From: Rohdeia sp041398665
GTDB lineage: Bacteria > Planctomycetota > UBA1135 > GCA-002686595
DNA length: 64,000 nucleotides
Reading direction: 5' to 3'
Assembly: GCA_041398665.1 (NCBI GenBank)
Contig: JAWKUH010000020.1
Location: 1-64,000 of the forward strand
Part shown: in pieces, positions 42,909 to 52,048 of the stretch
Position numbering within the stretch: position 1 is the stretch's first letter
Layout: each line of letters starts with the position of its first letter
Position numbers and translations under genes: made by a program
Notes under the pieces: generated by a model
The model's input: the letters and a program-made list of their open reading frames with translations, nothing else
Databases searched by the model: none
What the model was told of the DNA's origin: nothing

Positions 42909-45206
42909 TCAACGCACGTAACCGAGCGCACGCAATTCCTCGACGAGCAACGGGTCGAGGTTGCCCGTGTCGATCACGACGCGGTCGCTCGAGGTGCTCG
43001 TCCAGATCGTGATGGAGCCCGGGGGGCCGCCGCCCTCCGGCGGTCCCGCGAGCAACGCGGCCGCGATGCGACCGTCGCCGGGGATCGGGAACTCGAAGCC
43101 GAGGACGTCGGGCCTCACCGCGGAGCCGTCGAGCGTGACCACGCCGGGGTGCGGCCAGGCGCCGTCGAGTCGCACGAGCACGAGCTCCGCCCGATCCTTC
43201 GCGGGGAAGAGCAGCGTCGCACTCGACGCCGTCGAACCGTCGGACTCGAGCAGCTCGAAGGGTCGCCGGATCGCGACCTCGTCGTGCTCGATCACGTCGA
43301 GTCCCGAGGCCTCGACGACCTGCGCCTCGTCGTCGTCGTACTCGAACAGCGCGGGGCGCGCCTCGATCTCGACCTTCGGTCCGGCGCCGATCGCGACGCG
43401 AACGACGTCTGCGCCACCCTCGCGACGCTCCGTCGCGAGCCGCAGCACGGGATCCTCCGGCACCGGTCGATCGGCGTCGGCGACCCACAGCGGTGCGACC
43501 GCGGTGCGGTCGATCGGCTGCTGCCCGAGGAAGAGGTGGCTCTGCAGCGGCGCCGGGCCGGTCGTGCGGACGGTCCACGCGAGGCCCTTCGCCTTCTCGG
43601 AGGGCAGGAGCATCACCTCGCGCGGAGCGTCGGTGACGTGCACGGAGAACGTCGCGACGGTGTCGCCCTCGCTCAACTCGCTCGAGTCCGCGCCCTCGAC
43701 GTGCATGAACTTCCCGGAACCGATGCGCACGGAGAAGTGGGCGTCGAAGTCCTGCGTCCACGGCTGCACGTCGACGACGAGGCCCTGGTTCGGACGGAAG
43801 TCGGCGAGCGTCCGGGCGAACTCGTCGAGCGCCTTCTTCGGTGCGCGCGCGGCGAGGTCGTCGAGCTCGAGCGGGTCGTCGCGCCAGGCGAACAGCAGCG
43901 GCGGCTCGTCGGGTCCGGGCTCGATGTACTTGCGATCGGTCGTCCGCAGCGCGCGTTCGACGTTGTCGGAGCTCTCGACGAACACGCGCTCGTGCAGCGT
44001 CGCCGCGGGATCGGCGAACAGGGGCACGAGACTGCGCCCCTCGATCTTCGGACCGTCGGGGAGGTCCAGCAGGTCGACGATCGTCGGCAACACGTCGATG
44101 TTCTGCGTCAACGCGTGCGAGACGGCGCCCTCCGTCTGGTGCGGGAGCTTGACGATCAGCGGGGTGTGCACGACCGGCTCGAACAGGCGGTCGTGCGTGA
44201 ACGCGATGCGCCGGCGACCCGTCCGGCGATCCTCGAGGTTCTCGCCGTGGTCGGCCATGAACACGACGATCGCGTCGTCGAAGGTGCCGGTGCGGCCGAG
44301 CTCTTCGAACAGCTCGCCGACCTTCTCGTCCGTGTAGGCGACCTCGGCGTCGTAGTACGCGCGGTCGAGCGCGAGGCGCAGGTCGGCGCGCTTGCGCTGC
44401 GGGACGTCCGTGCGCGACTCGATCCAGGCGTAGCGCTGCTCGGCCGGGACGGTGAGCAGCTCCGCGCGCCACTCGTCGACGCCGAGCTGCTTCGTGTGGT
44501 GTTCGACCCAACGGTCGCGCAGGTGCTCGGGCGGCGTGTACGGCGTGTGCGGGTCGAAGTAGTGGACCCACAGGAACAGCGGGCGGTCGGCGTGCTCGTC
44601 GCGGTAGCGGTCGAGCAGCACCTTCGCGCGTTCGTTCGTGTAGCCCGCGTTCGCGGCGGCCCAACGCTCCTCGCCCTCCAGCGTGCTCGGGATGGCCGAG
44701 TAGTCGTCCCAGCCGCGGCGGATCGCGGTGTCCGAGGGGTCGTCGACCCAGGCCCGGTGGCTGACGACACCGACGTTCCAGTAGCCCTCGTCGCCGAGGC
44801 GGTCGGCCATCGAACCGTCGCCGCCGTTCGAGCGCGTCACGCCGGCGATCGGCACCGGCAGGTAGTTCGAGTGCGTGCGGACGTAGAGCCCCGTCATGAT
44901 CGACGTGATCGACGGGAAGGTCGAGTTGCACTGCGTCGTGTTCGAGTCGAACAGGTACGCGCCCTCCGCGAAGGCGTCGATGTTCGGACTCGTGTCGAGC
45001 TCGCAGCCGTAGCACCCCAGTCGGTCGGCGCGCAGCGTGTCGACGATGACGAGGACGACGGGCGGTCGAGTCCCCGAGAGGTCGAACGGGTCGCGACCGC
45101 TCGGCGCGTCGGCCTCCCCGCCGTCCGAGCACGCCGCCGCGAGGGACGCCGCGACGACGCCGAGGAGGAGGCGCGTCGGTACGCGTCGACCGGTTCGAAC
45201 TCGCAT
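42909..45206 (-). CDS. Sulfatase-fold lipoprotein lacking the formylglycine cysteine
   Basis: A 765-residue protein with a lipobox (ASLAAAC), longer than a usual sulfatase. The alkaline-phosphatase-superfamily domain spans about residues 45-400: VLVIVDTLRADRLGCYG, VHYFDPHTPYTPPEHL, FMADHGENL and FTHDRLFEPVVHTPLIVKLP. The nucleophile site reads NSTFPSITSIMTG, with Thr in place of the Cys/Ser and Ile in place of the Arg of the C-x-P-x-R motif. Formylglycine cannot form, so it is not a normal sulfatase. Thr nucleophiles are known in phosphodiesterases of the same superfamily. The C-terminal 350 residues are beta-rich and unknown. Confidence 0.88.
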   Translation of the reverse strand: MRVRTGRRVPTRLLLGVVAASLAAACSDGGEADAPSGRDPFDLSGTRPPVVLVIVDTLRADRLGCYGCELDTSPNIDAFAEGAYLFDSNTTQCNSTFPSITSIMTGLYVRTHSNYLPVPIAGVTRSNGGDGSMADRLGDEGYWNVGVVSHRAWVDDPSDTAIRRGWDDYSAIPSTLEGEERWAAANAGYTNERAKVLLDRYRDEHADRPLFLWVHYFDPHTPYTPPEHLRDRWVEHHTKQLGVDEWRAELLTVPAEQRYAWIESRTDVPQRKRADLRLALDRAYYDAEVAYTDEKVGELFEELGRTGTFDDAIVVFMADHGENLEDRRTGRRRIAFTHDRLFEPVVHTPLIVKLPHQTEGAVSHALTQNIDVLPTIVDLLDLPDGPKIEGRSLVPLFADPAATLHERVFVESSDNVERALRTTDRKYIEPGPDEPPLLFAWRDDPLELDDLAARAPKKALDEFARTLADFRPNQGLVVDVQPWTQDFDAHFSVRIGSGKFMHVEGADSSELSEGDTVATFSVHVTDAPREVMLLPSEKAKGLAWTVRTTGPAPLQSHLFLGQQPIDRTAVAPLWVADADRPVPEDPVLRLATERREGGADVVRVAIGAGPKVEIEARPALFEYDDDEAQVVEASGLDVIEHDEVAIRRPFELLESDGSTASSATLLFPAKDRAELVLVRLDGAWPHPGVVTLDGSAVRPDVLGFEFPIPGDGRIAAALLAGPPEGGGPPGSITIWTSTSSDRVVIDTGNLDPLLVEELRALGYVR

Positions 45207-45357
45207 CGCGACGATGATAGCCTCGTGCGTCGCGGCGGGCGGCGCCGCGCCCGGCGACCGACGGACGTTCGGGCGCGGGACGCGCGTCGCGTCGCCCGAC
45301 CGGATCTCCCTCCGCGAACCGCACCCGCACGCTCCGAGCCGAGCCCGATCCCCCTCG

Positions 45358-45843
45358 ATGCGACCCGTCCCGATCCTCCCGCTCGCCGCCCTCCTCCTGA
45401 TCGGTTGCTCCCACGCGGACGACGCGGCCGTCGCGGCGGCGACCGCCGAGATGGCGTCGCGCGCGGAGGTCGCGGCGGAACACGCGCCCGTGCCCGACGC
45501 GCTCGCCGACCTCGACGCGGTCGTCGTCGCGGAGAACGCGATCCTCGAGCAGACGCTCGCGATCCTGCGCTCCGTCGGGAACGACCGTGAGGCGAAGGGC
45601 GCGCGTGAGGCACTGCGCGCGATCGCGAAGCAGATCCCGCGCGTGCGCGAACGCCGCAGCGAGCTCGAGTCCGCGAGGTCGAAGCCGACCGACGCGCGCG
45701 CCTTCGCGCGCGAGGTGGCGCACGGCCGCCGCCTGCGCAGCGACGTCGGGCGCGAGCTCGGACGTCTCGGCGACGTGGACGGAGCGCGCACGGCGCTCGA
45801 GGGCGAGCTCGAGCCGATCCTGCGCTTCCTGGACGGGAAGTAG
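45358..45843 (+). CDS. Small lipoprotein with coiled-coil character
   Basis: 161 residues from ATG 45358. The lipobox is LLIGC after LPLAALL, so the mature protein begins at Cys 17 or so. The rest is almost wholly helical and charged (LADLDAVVVAENAILEQTLA, IPRVRERRSELESARSKP, VGRELGRLGDVDGARTALEG), suggesting a coiled coil. The function is unknown. It is divergent from the sulfatase-fold gene and converges with the repeat protein at 45865. Confidence 0.75.
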   Translation: MRPVPILPLAALLLIGCSHADDAAVAAATAEMASRAEVAAEHAPVPDALADLDAVVVAENAILEQTLAILRSVGNDREAKGAREALRAIAKQIPRVRERRSELESARSKPTDARAFAREVAHGRRLRSDVGRELGRLGDVDGARTALEGELEPILRFLDGK

Positions 45844-45864
45844 CGGCGCGCGGCCGCGCGGCGC

Positions 45865-48513
45865 TCAGTCGCGAGGGAGCGCGACCGGCAGGAGGACGCT
45901 CGCCCCTTCGGGAACGTCCGCGAGATCGAGGGCGAAGGTGCGCGTCGCTCCGTCCGTGACGACCTCGACGGTGAGATCCTCCGCGGGGACGTCGGTCGAC
46001 ATCGCGGCCGCGACGGTGGCCCTCTGGACCGACTCGACGCGCCCGAAACCGATGCGCACCTCGAACCAACCCGGAGCGTAGTGGACGCGTTCGTCGTCGA
46101 AGGGCTCGTCGTGGCGCACGAACGCGATCGTTCCCGCGACCGTCCCGTCGGACAGGAGGAAGCGCAGCTCGACGTCGGTCGTCGGTGTCGCATGGCCGGG
46201 GAGGTTGCGCAGGGACTCCGGCACCTCGGTCATGCCCTCCGCGACGAAGGGCGCGAAGTCCGCGACCGATTCGTCCGCGTCGACGACGAAGGCGAGGATC
46301 TCGAGCGCGACCGTGCGCGGCGGCTCGGGCGGTCCGCCGAGCTCGATCGTGACCTCGTGCTCCCGTTCGGACCGAAGGTCCACGGTCGCCGTGCCCTCGC
46401 CGAGGTCGTTCGTCGCGGTGAACGTGACCCGTTCGGCAGGCAGGCCCTGCAGCGCGATCGTCCCGCCCTCCGCGTACACGCGCGAGCTGCGACTTCCCGC
46501 CCCGGTCTCGAGCATCAGTTGGTCGCCTTCCTCTCCGGTCGCGACGAGGTCGGCCCGACCCACCGGCTTCCCCGCGGAGTCGACGACGCGCACGAGCAGC
46601 GTGCGCTCCGGCGCGAGCTCGACGTCGATCCGGTGGCGGCCGACGGCGAAGGGCCGCCGCTCGAGACGCCTCGTCGCGTAGCCCTCGGCCTGCACGTCGA
46701 TCATCAGCTCGCCGGACGGGAGGCCGGAGAGTTCGAACGCGCCCGACTCGTCCTCGAAGTCGTTGTGGCTGCCGTGCTCCCCGACGAACGGGATCACGCG
46801 GAAGCTCGGGACCGGCTCGCCGGTGATCGCGTCGCGCACCACGCCGAACAGCACGACCTTCGCGAGCGCCTCCTCGTCCACGACGATGTCCTCGAGGACC
46901 GCGCCCGTGACGGTCTCGACCTCGACCGAGCGCCCGTCGCCGGGCGGCGACACGCTCAGCGTGAAACGCCCGCGCGTGAGTCGCTCGAACCGGAAACGAC
47001 CCTCCGCGTCGGTGCGAACGGTGTCGATCCCGAGCACGTGCTCCCACGTCATGCGCTCGCCGTCGACGTAGCCCGGGTCCATCTCGGTCGTGCCGACGGC
47101 GCGGACGACGGCGCGTTCGATCGGTCCGCCGTCCGCATCGACGACGCGCCCCGCGATCGTCCCCTCGGGCAGGAGGTTGACGTCGACGCGGGAGTTGCCG
47201 TCGCGATCGGGTGCGACGGGCTGGAGCACCTCGACGGCACAGCCGGTGTGCAGCACACCGATCCACGGCTGCGGCTCGAACTCGTTCACGGGGAGCACGA
47301 AGCCGCGCGCGTGGAACACGCCGTCCTCGTCGGTCAGGACCTCCGCACGCCCCGGCAGCCGCATCGACCCGATGCGCACCGTCGCGCCGACCGCCGGCGC
47401 GCCGTCGGCGCCCAGGACTCGACCCGAGAGGAGCAGCCCGGGATCGAGCACGAGGCGCAGGGGCACGCCGTCGCCGGGGACCTGCGCGTCGAGCAGCGGG
47501 TAGGTGTTCGCCTCGACGCGCACCGTGAGGGGCCCGGGCCGCAATCGTTCGAGTGCGAACGCGCCGTCCGCGTCCGTCGTGCACGACCCGCCGCCGCTCG
47601 TGAAGCGTCGCACGCCCGGTGACGTCGTCATCTCGCGCGAGGAGTGGGACTGCTCGCCGTCGGCCACGCTCACCTTCGCACCGGCGACGGGTGAGCCGCT
47701 CGGCTCGACGACGACGCCGCTCACGCCGCTCGCGGGTGCCATGCGCACCACGAGGTCGTCGGAGTCGACATCGCGCGAGAGTTCGCCGCGCAGACCCTGG
47801 ACGCACGCCATGCCCTCCGCCTCGCCGCGCAGGAGGAAGACCTCGGGCAGGTGCTCGAACAGGAAGCGTCCCTCCTCGTCGGCGAGCGCCTCGTCGACGT
47901 GCGGACCGAGGCTCTGGTTCGAGTTCCACGCGAGCACACGAGCGTTCGCGACCGGCGCGCCGACCGTGTCGACGACGCGCCCCACGAGAACGTATCCGGG
48001 TCCGACCTCGACGGTCACCTCGTGCGTCTCGCCCGGCGCGATCGTGCGGAACACCGATTCGGTCGCAGGAGCGGTGTCCGGCGTCCGCGGAACGCGCACG
48101 CGATCCACTCGGTACGCGGACTCGCGCGCGAAGCGTGCCAGTCCGGACGCGTCGGTGCGGAGCGCGAGCGTCTCCGCTCCGCCCCCGAGAATGATGATGT
48201 CGACGGTCAGGTCGAGCTCGAGCGGCGCGCCGTTCGCGTCCGTGACGCGGACGCTGCAGCGCGCGAGCCCGCTCGAATCGGCGACGCTGCGTCCGGAGTC
48301 GCTCGCTCGGGCGACCTCCGCCGTCGCGCTCGCACCGTCGATCGGATCGGACTCCGCGAGCGACTTCTCCTCCGCCGCGACGCCGTTCGTACGTCCGGTC
48401 GGCCGTCCGGCCTCGAGCACGTCGTCCGCCCCGCGGTCCGGGGCGAAGAAGGACAGGACCGCGGCGACGATGCCGAGGACGACGAGGAAGGGCAGGATCC
48501 GGCGCCGGTTCAT
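45865..48513 (-). CDS. Large anchored protein of carboxypeptidase-regulatory-like repeats, paralogue C
   Basis: An 882-residue protein with an N-terminal TM anchor (LPFLVVLGIVAAVLSFFAP) and about eight tandem beta-sandwich units of the CarboxypepD_reg type. Each starts with a G-x-V-x-D-x-x-G-x-P-V-x-x-A pattern: YVLVGRVVDTVGAPVANARV, SGVVVEPSGSPVAGAKVSV, LSGRVLGADGAPAVGATVRI, IAGRVVDADGGPIERAVVRA and FGVVRDAITGEPVPSFRVI. Many are followed by D-x-x-G-x-F segments. Such proteins are probably surface or periplasmic scaffolds. Its C-terminal domain differs from paralogues A and B. It is read leftward 13 bases after the DUF4336-like gene. Confidence 0.82.
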   Translation of the reverse strand: MNRRRILPFLVVLGIVAAVLSFFAPDRGADDVLEAGRPTGRTNGVAAEEKSLAESDPIDGASATAEVARASDSGRSVADSSGLARCSVRVTDANGAPLELDLTVDIIILGGGAETLALRTDASGLARFARESAYRVDRVRVPRTPDTAPATESVFRTIAPGETHEVTVEVGPGYVLVGRVVDTVGAPVANARVLAWNSNQSLGPHVDEALADEEGRFLFEHLPEVFLLRGEAEGMACVQGLRGELSRDVDSDDLVVRMAPASGVSGVVVEPSGSPVAGAKVSVADGEQSHSSREMTTSPGVRRFTSGGGSCTTDADGAFALERLRPGPLTVRVEANTYPLLDAQVPGDGVPLRLVLDPGLLLSGRVLGADGAPAVGATVRIGSMRLPGRAEVLTDEDGVFHARGFVLPVNEFEPQPWIGVLHTGCAVEVLQPVAPDRDGNSRVDVNLLPEGTIAGRVVDADGGPIERAVVRAVGTTEMDPGYVDGERMTWEHVLGIDTVRTDAEGRFRFERLTRGRFTLSVSPPGDGRSVEVETVTGAVLEDIVVDEEALAKVVLFGVVRDAITGEPVPSFRVIPFVGEHGSHNDFEDESGAFELSGLPSGELMIDVQAEGYATRRLERRPFAVGRHRIDVELAPERTLLVRVVDSAGKPVGRADLVATGEEGDQLMLETGAGSRSSRVYAEGGTIALQGLPAERVTFTATNDLGEGTATVDLRSEREHEVTIELGGPPEPPRTVALEILAFVVDADESVADFAPFVAEGMTEVPESLRNLPGHATPTTDVELRFLLSDGTVAGTIAFVRHDEPFDDERVHYAPGWFEVRIGFGRVESVQRATVAAAMSTDVPAEDLTVEVVTDGATRTFALDLADVPEGASVLLPVALPRD

Positions 48514-48526
48514 GGTTCGCCTCGAC

Positions 48527-49216
48527 TCAGGAGAACGACTCGAAGGCCGCGCGCAGCCTCTCGCGCGCGCCGCTCGTCACGGGCTCGCCGTGACTCATGT
48601 GGACGGCGTCGAAGTCCCACGCAGCGCACAGGTCGAGCACGGCGCGCCGCACCGCCGCGCGGTCCTCGCAGACCGAGCGGAAGATGCGCGTCGGCGTGAA
48701 GCGCGCGTACGCACCGTTGAGACGCATCATGAGGCGCGTCGCGAACGGCGCTTCCGCTCCGACGTGGAACACGAGGTCGGCGACGACGAGCGTGCGCGAG
48801 GGTCGGTGGAGGAACAGCACCTCGTCGAGGCGCGGCGCGCCCGGGAGGACGCGCTGTTCGAAGACGTCCTCGAACTCGGGCGGTGCGACGTCCCCGAGTT
48901 CGCGGTCGACGTGCAGCTTCGGCCGGTGCTGCGCGAAGCCGGGTGCGCCCCAGAACTGCGCGGCGGGGAACGCCCGGCGCCAGTCGTCGAGGTACGCCGT
49001 GTGCATCTTCGTCGGCGCGACGACGTGACGCACCGGACCGAGCGCGTCGAGCTCGGCGCGCACCGCGTCGGTGAGCTCGTTCGGCGTGTGCACCCACAGA
49101 CCGCCGCTCGGGAGCGTCACGACCGCCATGCGGCGCGGCAGTGCGATGGGTCCGATCCTGATGCTCGAGGGGAACGAGCGCAGGGCGCCCTCGTGGATTG
49201 CGGATTGGGTCGTCAT
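48527..49216 (-). CDS. DUF4336-like metallo-beta-lactamase-fold protein
   Basis: About 229 residues from ATG 49216. The pattern IALPRRMAVVTLPSGGLWVH, LDALGPVRHVVAPTKMHTAY, FPAAQFWGAPGFAQHRPKLH, LHRPSRTLVVADLVFHV and a late CAAWDFDAVHMSHGEPV resembles the DUF4336 family. That family is related to metallo-beta-lactamases but with altered metal motifs: PTKMH takes the place of HxHxDH. Hydrolytic activity is therefore doubtful. The gene lies inside the cluster of large repeat proteins. Confidence 0.72.
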   Translation of the reverse strand: MTTQSAIHEGALRSFPSSIRIGPIALPRRMAVVTLPSGGLWVHTPNELTDAVRAELDALGPVRHVVAPTKMHTAYLDDWRRAFPAAQFWGAPGFAQHRPKLHVDRELGDVAPPEFEDVFEQRVLPGAPRLDEVLFLHRPSRTLVVADLVFHVGAEAPFATRLMMRLNGAYARFTPTRIFRSVCEDRAAVRRAVLDLCAAWDFDAVHMSHGEPVTSGARERLRAAFESFS

Positions 49217-49350
49217 GTCGCTCGTCCCGCGGTTGGACGGAGGCGACCGTGCGAACACGGTCGGCGCGGCGTCGGATCGTCGCAGGTTCGCGCCGAACAC
49301 GCGTCGACGGTCGGCGGATTCGGTCGCGGAGGTCCTCGGCGAGCCCTCGC

Positions 49351-51921
49351 TCACGGCTCGACGACGAGCACGATGCGGCGCGGTGCGTCCGCGTCGACCC
49401 TCCGCTCCGTCGTCGCGACCGACTCGCTCCCCGCGCGGGTCGTCGCGAACGTCCACCGGCCCTCGGCGAGACGGAGTTCGAAGGACGCGTCCGCGCTGTC
49501 GACGGTCCCGCGCCCCGAGACGGAGATCCTGAACCCGTCGCCCACGGGCTCGATGTGGGCGTGCCCCGCGTCGAACTCGGACCCGTCGCCGACCCGGAGC
49601 CCGACGGCGAGCGGCTGCGTCGGCGGGTGCAGTCGACCGGCCGCCCGCAGTTCCTCGATCCACTCGCGATCGACGTCGAGGTCGGACGACGCGCGTCGCA
49701 GGACCTCGGTCGCGTCGAGCGAACCGTCCGTCGCGAGGACGACGACCTCGACGTCGTGCTGACGCGGACCGGGGACGACGAGTTCGATCGGGCCGTCGGG
49801 AGGGAGCGAGAGGTCGACGTCGAACCGGCTCGTGCCGAAGGGCGTCGCGACCTCGAGCGTGAGCGGCGCGGCGACCAGGTCGTCGAGGACGAGGTCGCCG
49901 CCGTTCGCGACGCGCGACAGCGACCACACGAGGTCGCTCGGCGCGCGGGGCTCGAACGTGAGTCGTGCCGCCGGACCCCACGGGACGCCCTCCTCGTCGA
50001 CGACCCGGAACGTCGCGGTGCGGTACCTGGCGACGACGACGTCGAGGCGGAACTCCTCGGCGTCGGGGACCTCGACGTCGAGGTAGAAGTCGGGGAAGCC
50101 GTCGGCGCGGACGACGAACGTGCGCGGACCCGGCTCGACGTCGCGGATCTCGTACTCGCCGTCGACGCCGCGCGCGACGAGGCCGTCGAAGGTCGCGACC
50201 CGGAAGCGTTCGACGGCGGCGCCGGTCACGGCGTCGGTCGCGCGCCCCTTCACCGTCGTCCCGAGCCGCCCGACGAGGTCGACGCGGAGCTCGACGTCCA
50301 CGGCGTCGGCGTCGACCTCGAAGCGGTAGACCTGTCCGGGACGACGGTCGGTGCGGACGGCGAGCGCGTACCTCTCCGCTCGCAGGTTCGCCGACCGGAA
50401 GCGACCGTCGGGATCGGTCGTCGACCGGCCGACGCCGGCGACCTGTTCGAAGCTCCTCGTCCGTCCCGCCCCGTCGAGGACGCCGCCCTCGCCCGTCGCG
50501 ACGACGTCGGCCCCCTCGACCGGTGCGCCGTCCTGGTCGACGACGCGTCCCGTGATCGCGTGCTCGAACTCGAGCCGCAGCTCGAGGGGCTCGCGCCGAT
50601 CGGCGCCGTCGAACTCGAACGGCACCTCGAAGTGCGGCGCGTGTCGCTCGGCGACCACGACGAGCCACGCCGGCGCCGGGTCGTCGGGAGCGGCGGCGAC
50701 CGTCAGCTCGAAACTTCCGTCGGCGCCGGTCACGACGCCGGTGCGCACCGCTCCGCCGAAGAAGTCCGGGCCGTAGCGCACGCTCGCGCCCGCGAGCGGG
50801 AGTCCGTCGCCGCCGAGGACGCGACCGCGCACGACGGTCGCGCGCGCGAGCACGACCTCGTGCGTCTCGCCGTTCGCTCTCACGTTGCCCTGGTAGGGCT
50901 CGAACCCGGGCGCCGAGACCTCGACGGCGAAGCTGACGTCGGGCAGTCGCTCCACACGGATCGCTCCGAACCGATCGCTGCGCGCCGCGAATTCCGCGCT
51001 GTCGATGCGGAGCAGGCCGGCTCGGCCCGCGACCGCGTCGATGCGCGGCATGCCCGACGTCGCGCGCGCTCCCTCGATCGGAGCGCCCCCGGCGTCGCGC
51101 ACGGAGAGCACGAGCGACGAGTGCGGCACGACGACGAGCTCGAGGTCCTCCACGTCCTCCGTCTGGTCGGGCGACGCCGAGTACGTGTGGACGCTCACGC
51201 GATCCGCGGCCCTGGCGTCGATCGTCACGTTGCGCCCGAGGTGGAGGAGACGGAACGCTCCGTCCTCGTCGGTCCGATCCGTCCGGTCCGGCGCGCCGTT
51301 CGGTTCCGGCGAACACCAGCCGACGACGAGCGCGCCGACCACGGGTGCGCCGTGCTCGTCGACGACGCGTCCCGCGTAGGTGTGACCGTCGCCGACCTCG
51401 ACGACGACCTCGAGTTCCGCTCCGACACGGACGGCGTCGCGGACGGTGTACGTCGTGCCCGTCGTCGTCGGCGTCGCTCCGACGAGGACGAGGGCGCGCA
51501 CGATCGCAGCCGCGGACTCGAGACGCGCTCGACCCTCGGGTCCCGTCGTCGCGTGGAGCGTCGAACTCTCGGGGACCAGCGCCTGGACCGCTGCGCCCTC
51601 GACCGGAGTGCCGTCGTCGACGTGCACGACGCGCACCACGAGGACGGCGACCTGCGGAGGTGGCGTCGCCACCGGCGTCGTCTCCTCGGCGACGCTCGAT
51701 CCCGACGTCGCGACGACCTCGCGCCCGTCCGGCGACGTCGCGCCGTCGGCGAGGTCGATCGCGCCGCGCTCGCGGTCGTCCGCGAGCTCGTCGCCGCTCC
51801 GCGAGGCGACGTCGGCGGACCCGCCGTCACGAACCGGCCCGTCGAGGACGAGCGGGAGGAGGGCGAGGAGCAGGAGGATCGCCGCGAACGCGGCCAGTGT
51901 GGACTTCGTGGTTCGGTTCAC
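49351..51921 (-). CDS. Large anchored protein of carboxypeptidase-regulatory-like repeats, paralogue B
   Basis: An 856-residue protein from GTG 51921 (VNRTTKSTLAAFAAILLLLA), with one N-terminal TM segment. About seven repeat units follow: YAGRVVDEHGAPVVGALVVG, VRGRVLGGDGLPLAGASVRY, ITGRVVDQDGAPVEGADVVA and VKGRATDAVTGAAVERFRVA. The C-terminal 120 residues include VVPGPRQHDVEVVVLATDGS and DVDREWIEELRAAGRLHPP, which match paralogue A nearly position for position. Longer in-frame extension upstream is not coding-like. The role is unknown, probably surface adhesion or structure. Confidence 0.82.
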   Translation of the reverse strand: MNRTTKSTLAAFAAILLLLALLPLVLDGPVRDGGSADVASRSGDELADDRERGAIDLADGATSPDGREVVATSGSSVAEETTPVATPPPQVAVLVVRVVHVDDGTPVEGAAVQALVPESSTLHATTGPEGRARLESAAAIVRALVLVGATPTTTGTTYTVRDAVRVGAELEVVVEVGDGHTYAGRVVDEHGAPVVGALVVGWCSPEPNGAPDRTDRTDEDGAFRLLHLGRNVTIDARAADRVSVHTYSASPDQTEDVEDLELVVVPHSSLVLSVRDAGGAPIEGARATSGMPRIDAVAGRAGLLRIDSAEFAARSDRFGAIRVERLPDVSFAVEVSAPGFEPYQGNVRANGETHEVVLARATVVRGRVLGGDGLPLAGASVRYGPDFFGGAVRTGVVTGADGSFELTVAAAPDDPAPAWLVVVAERHAPHFEVPFEFDGADRREPLELRLEFEHAITGRVVDQDGAPVEGADVVATGEGGVLDGAGRTRSFEQVAGVGRSTTDPDGRFRSANLRAERYALAVRTDRRPGQVYRFEVDADAVDVELRVDLVGRLGTTVKGRATDAVTGAAVERFRVATFDGLVARGVDGEYEIRDVEPGPRTFVVRADGFPDFYLDVEVPDAEEFRLDVVVARYRTATFRVVDEEGVPWGPAARLTFEPRAPSDLVWSLSRVANGGDLVLDDLVAAPLTLEVATPFGTSRFDVDLSLPPDGPIELVVPGPRQHDVEVVVLATDGSLDATEVLRRASSDLDVDREWIEELRAAGRLHPPTQPLAVGLRVGDGSEFDAGHAHIEPVGDGFRISVSGRGTVDSADASFELRLAEGRWTFATTRAGSESVATTERRVDADAPRRIVLVVEP

Positions 51922-52048
51922 GTCGGACCTCGCTGTGGCGATGGTGGCCGACGGATCGCGCGCCGCAGACTTCCGTTCTCGCCGAAACCATGGGCGAACG
52001 CCGCGACGCGCGTCGCGCGACCGACGTGCGCCGCGGTTCGGCGCCCGT

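Noticed and set aside
42909..45206. Annotating this protein as an active sulfatase
   Set aside because: The formylglycine position is Thr and the motif Arg is Ile, so the usual maturation cannot occur.
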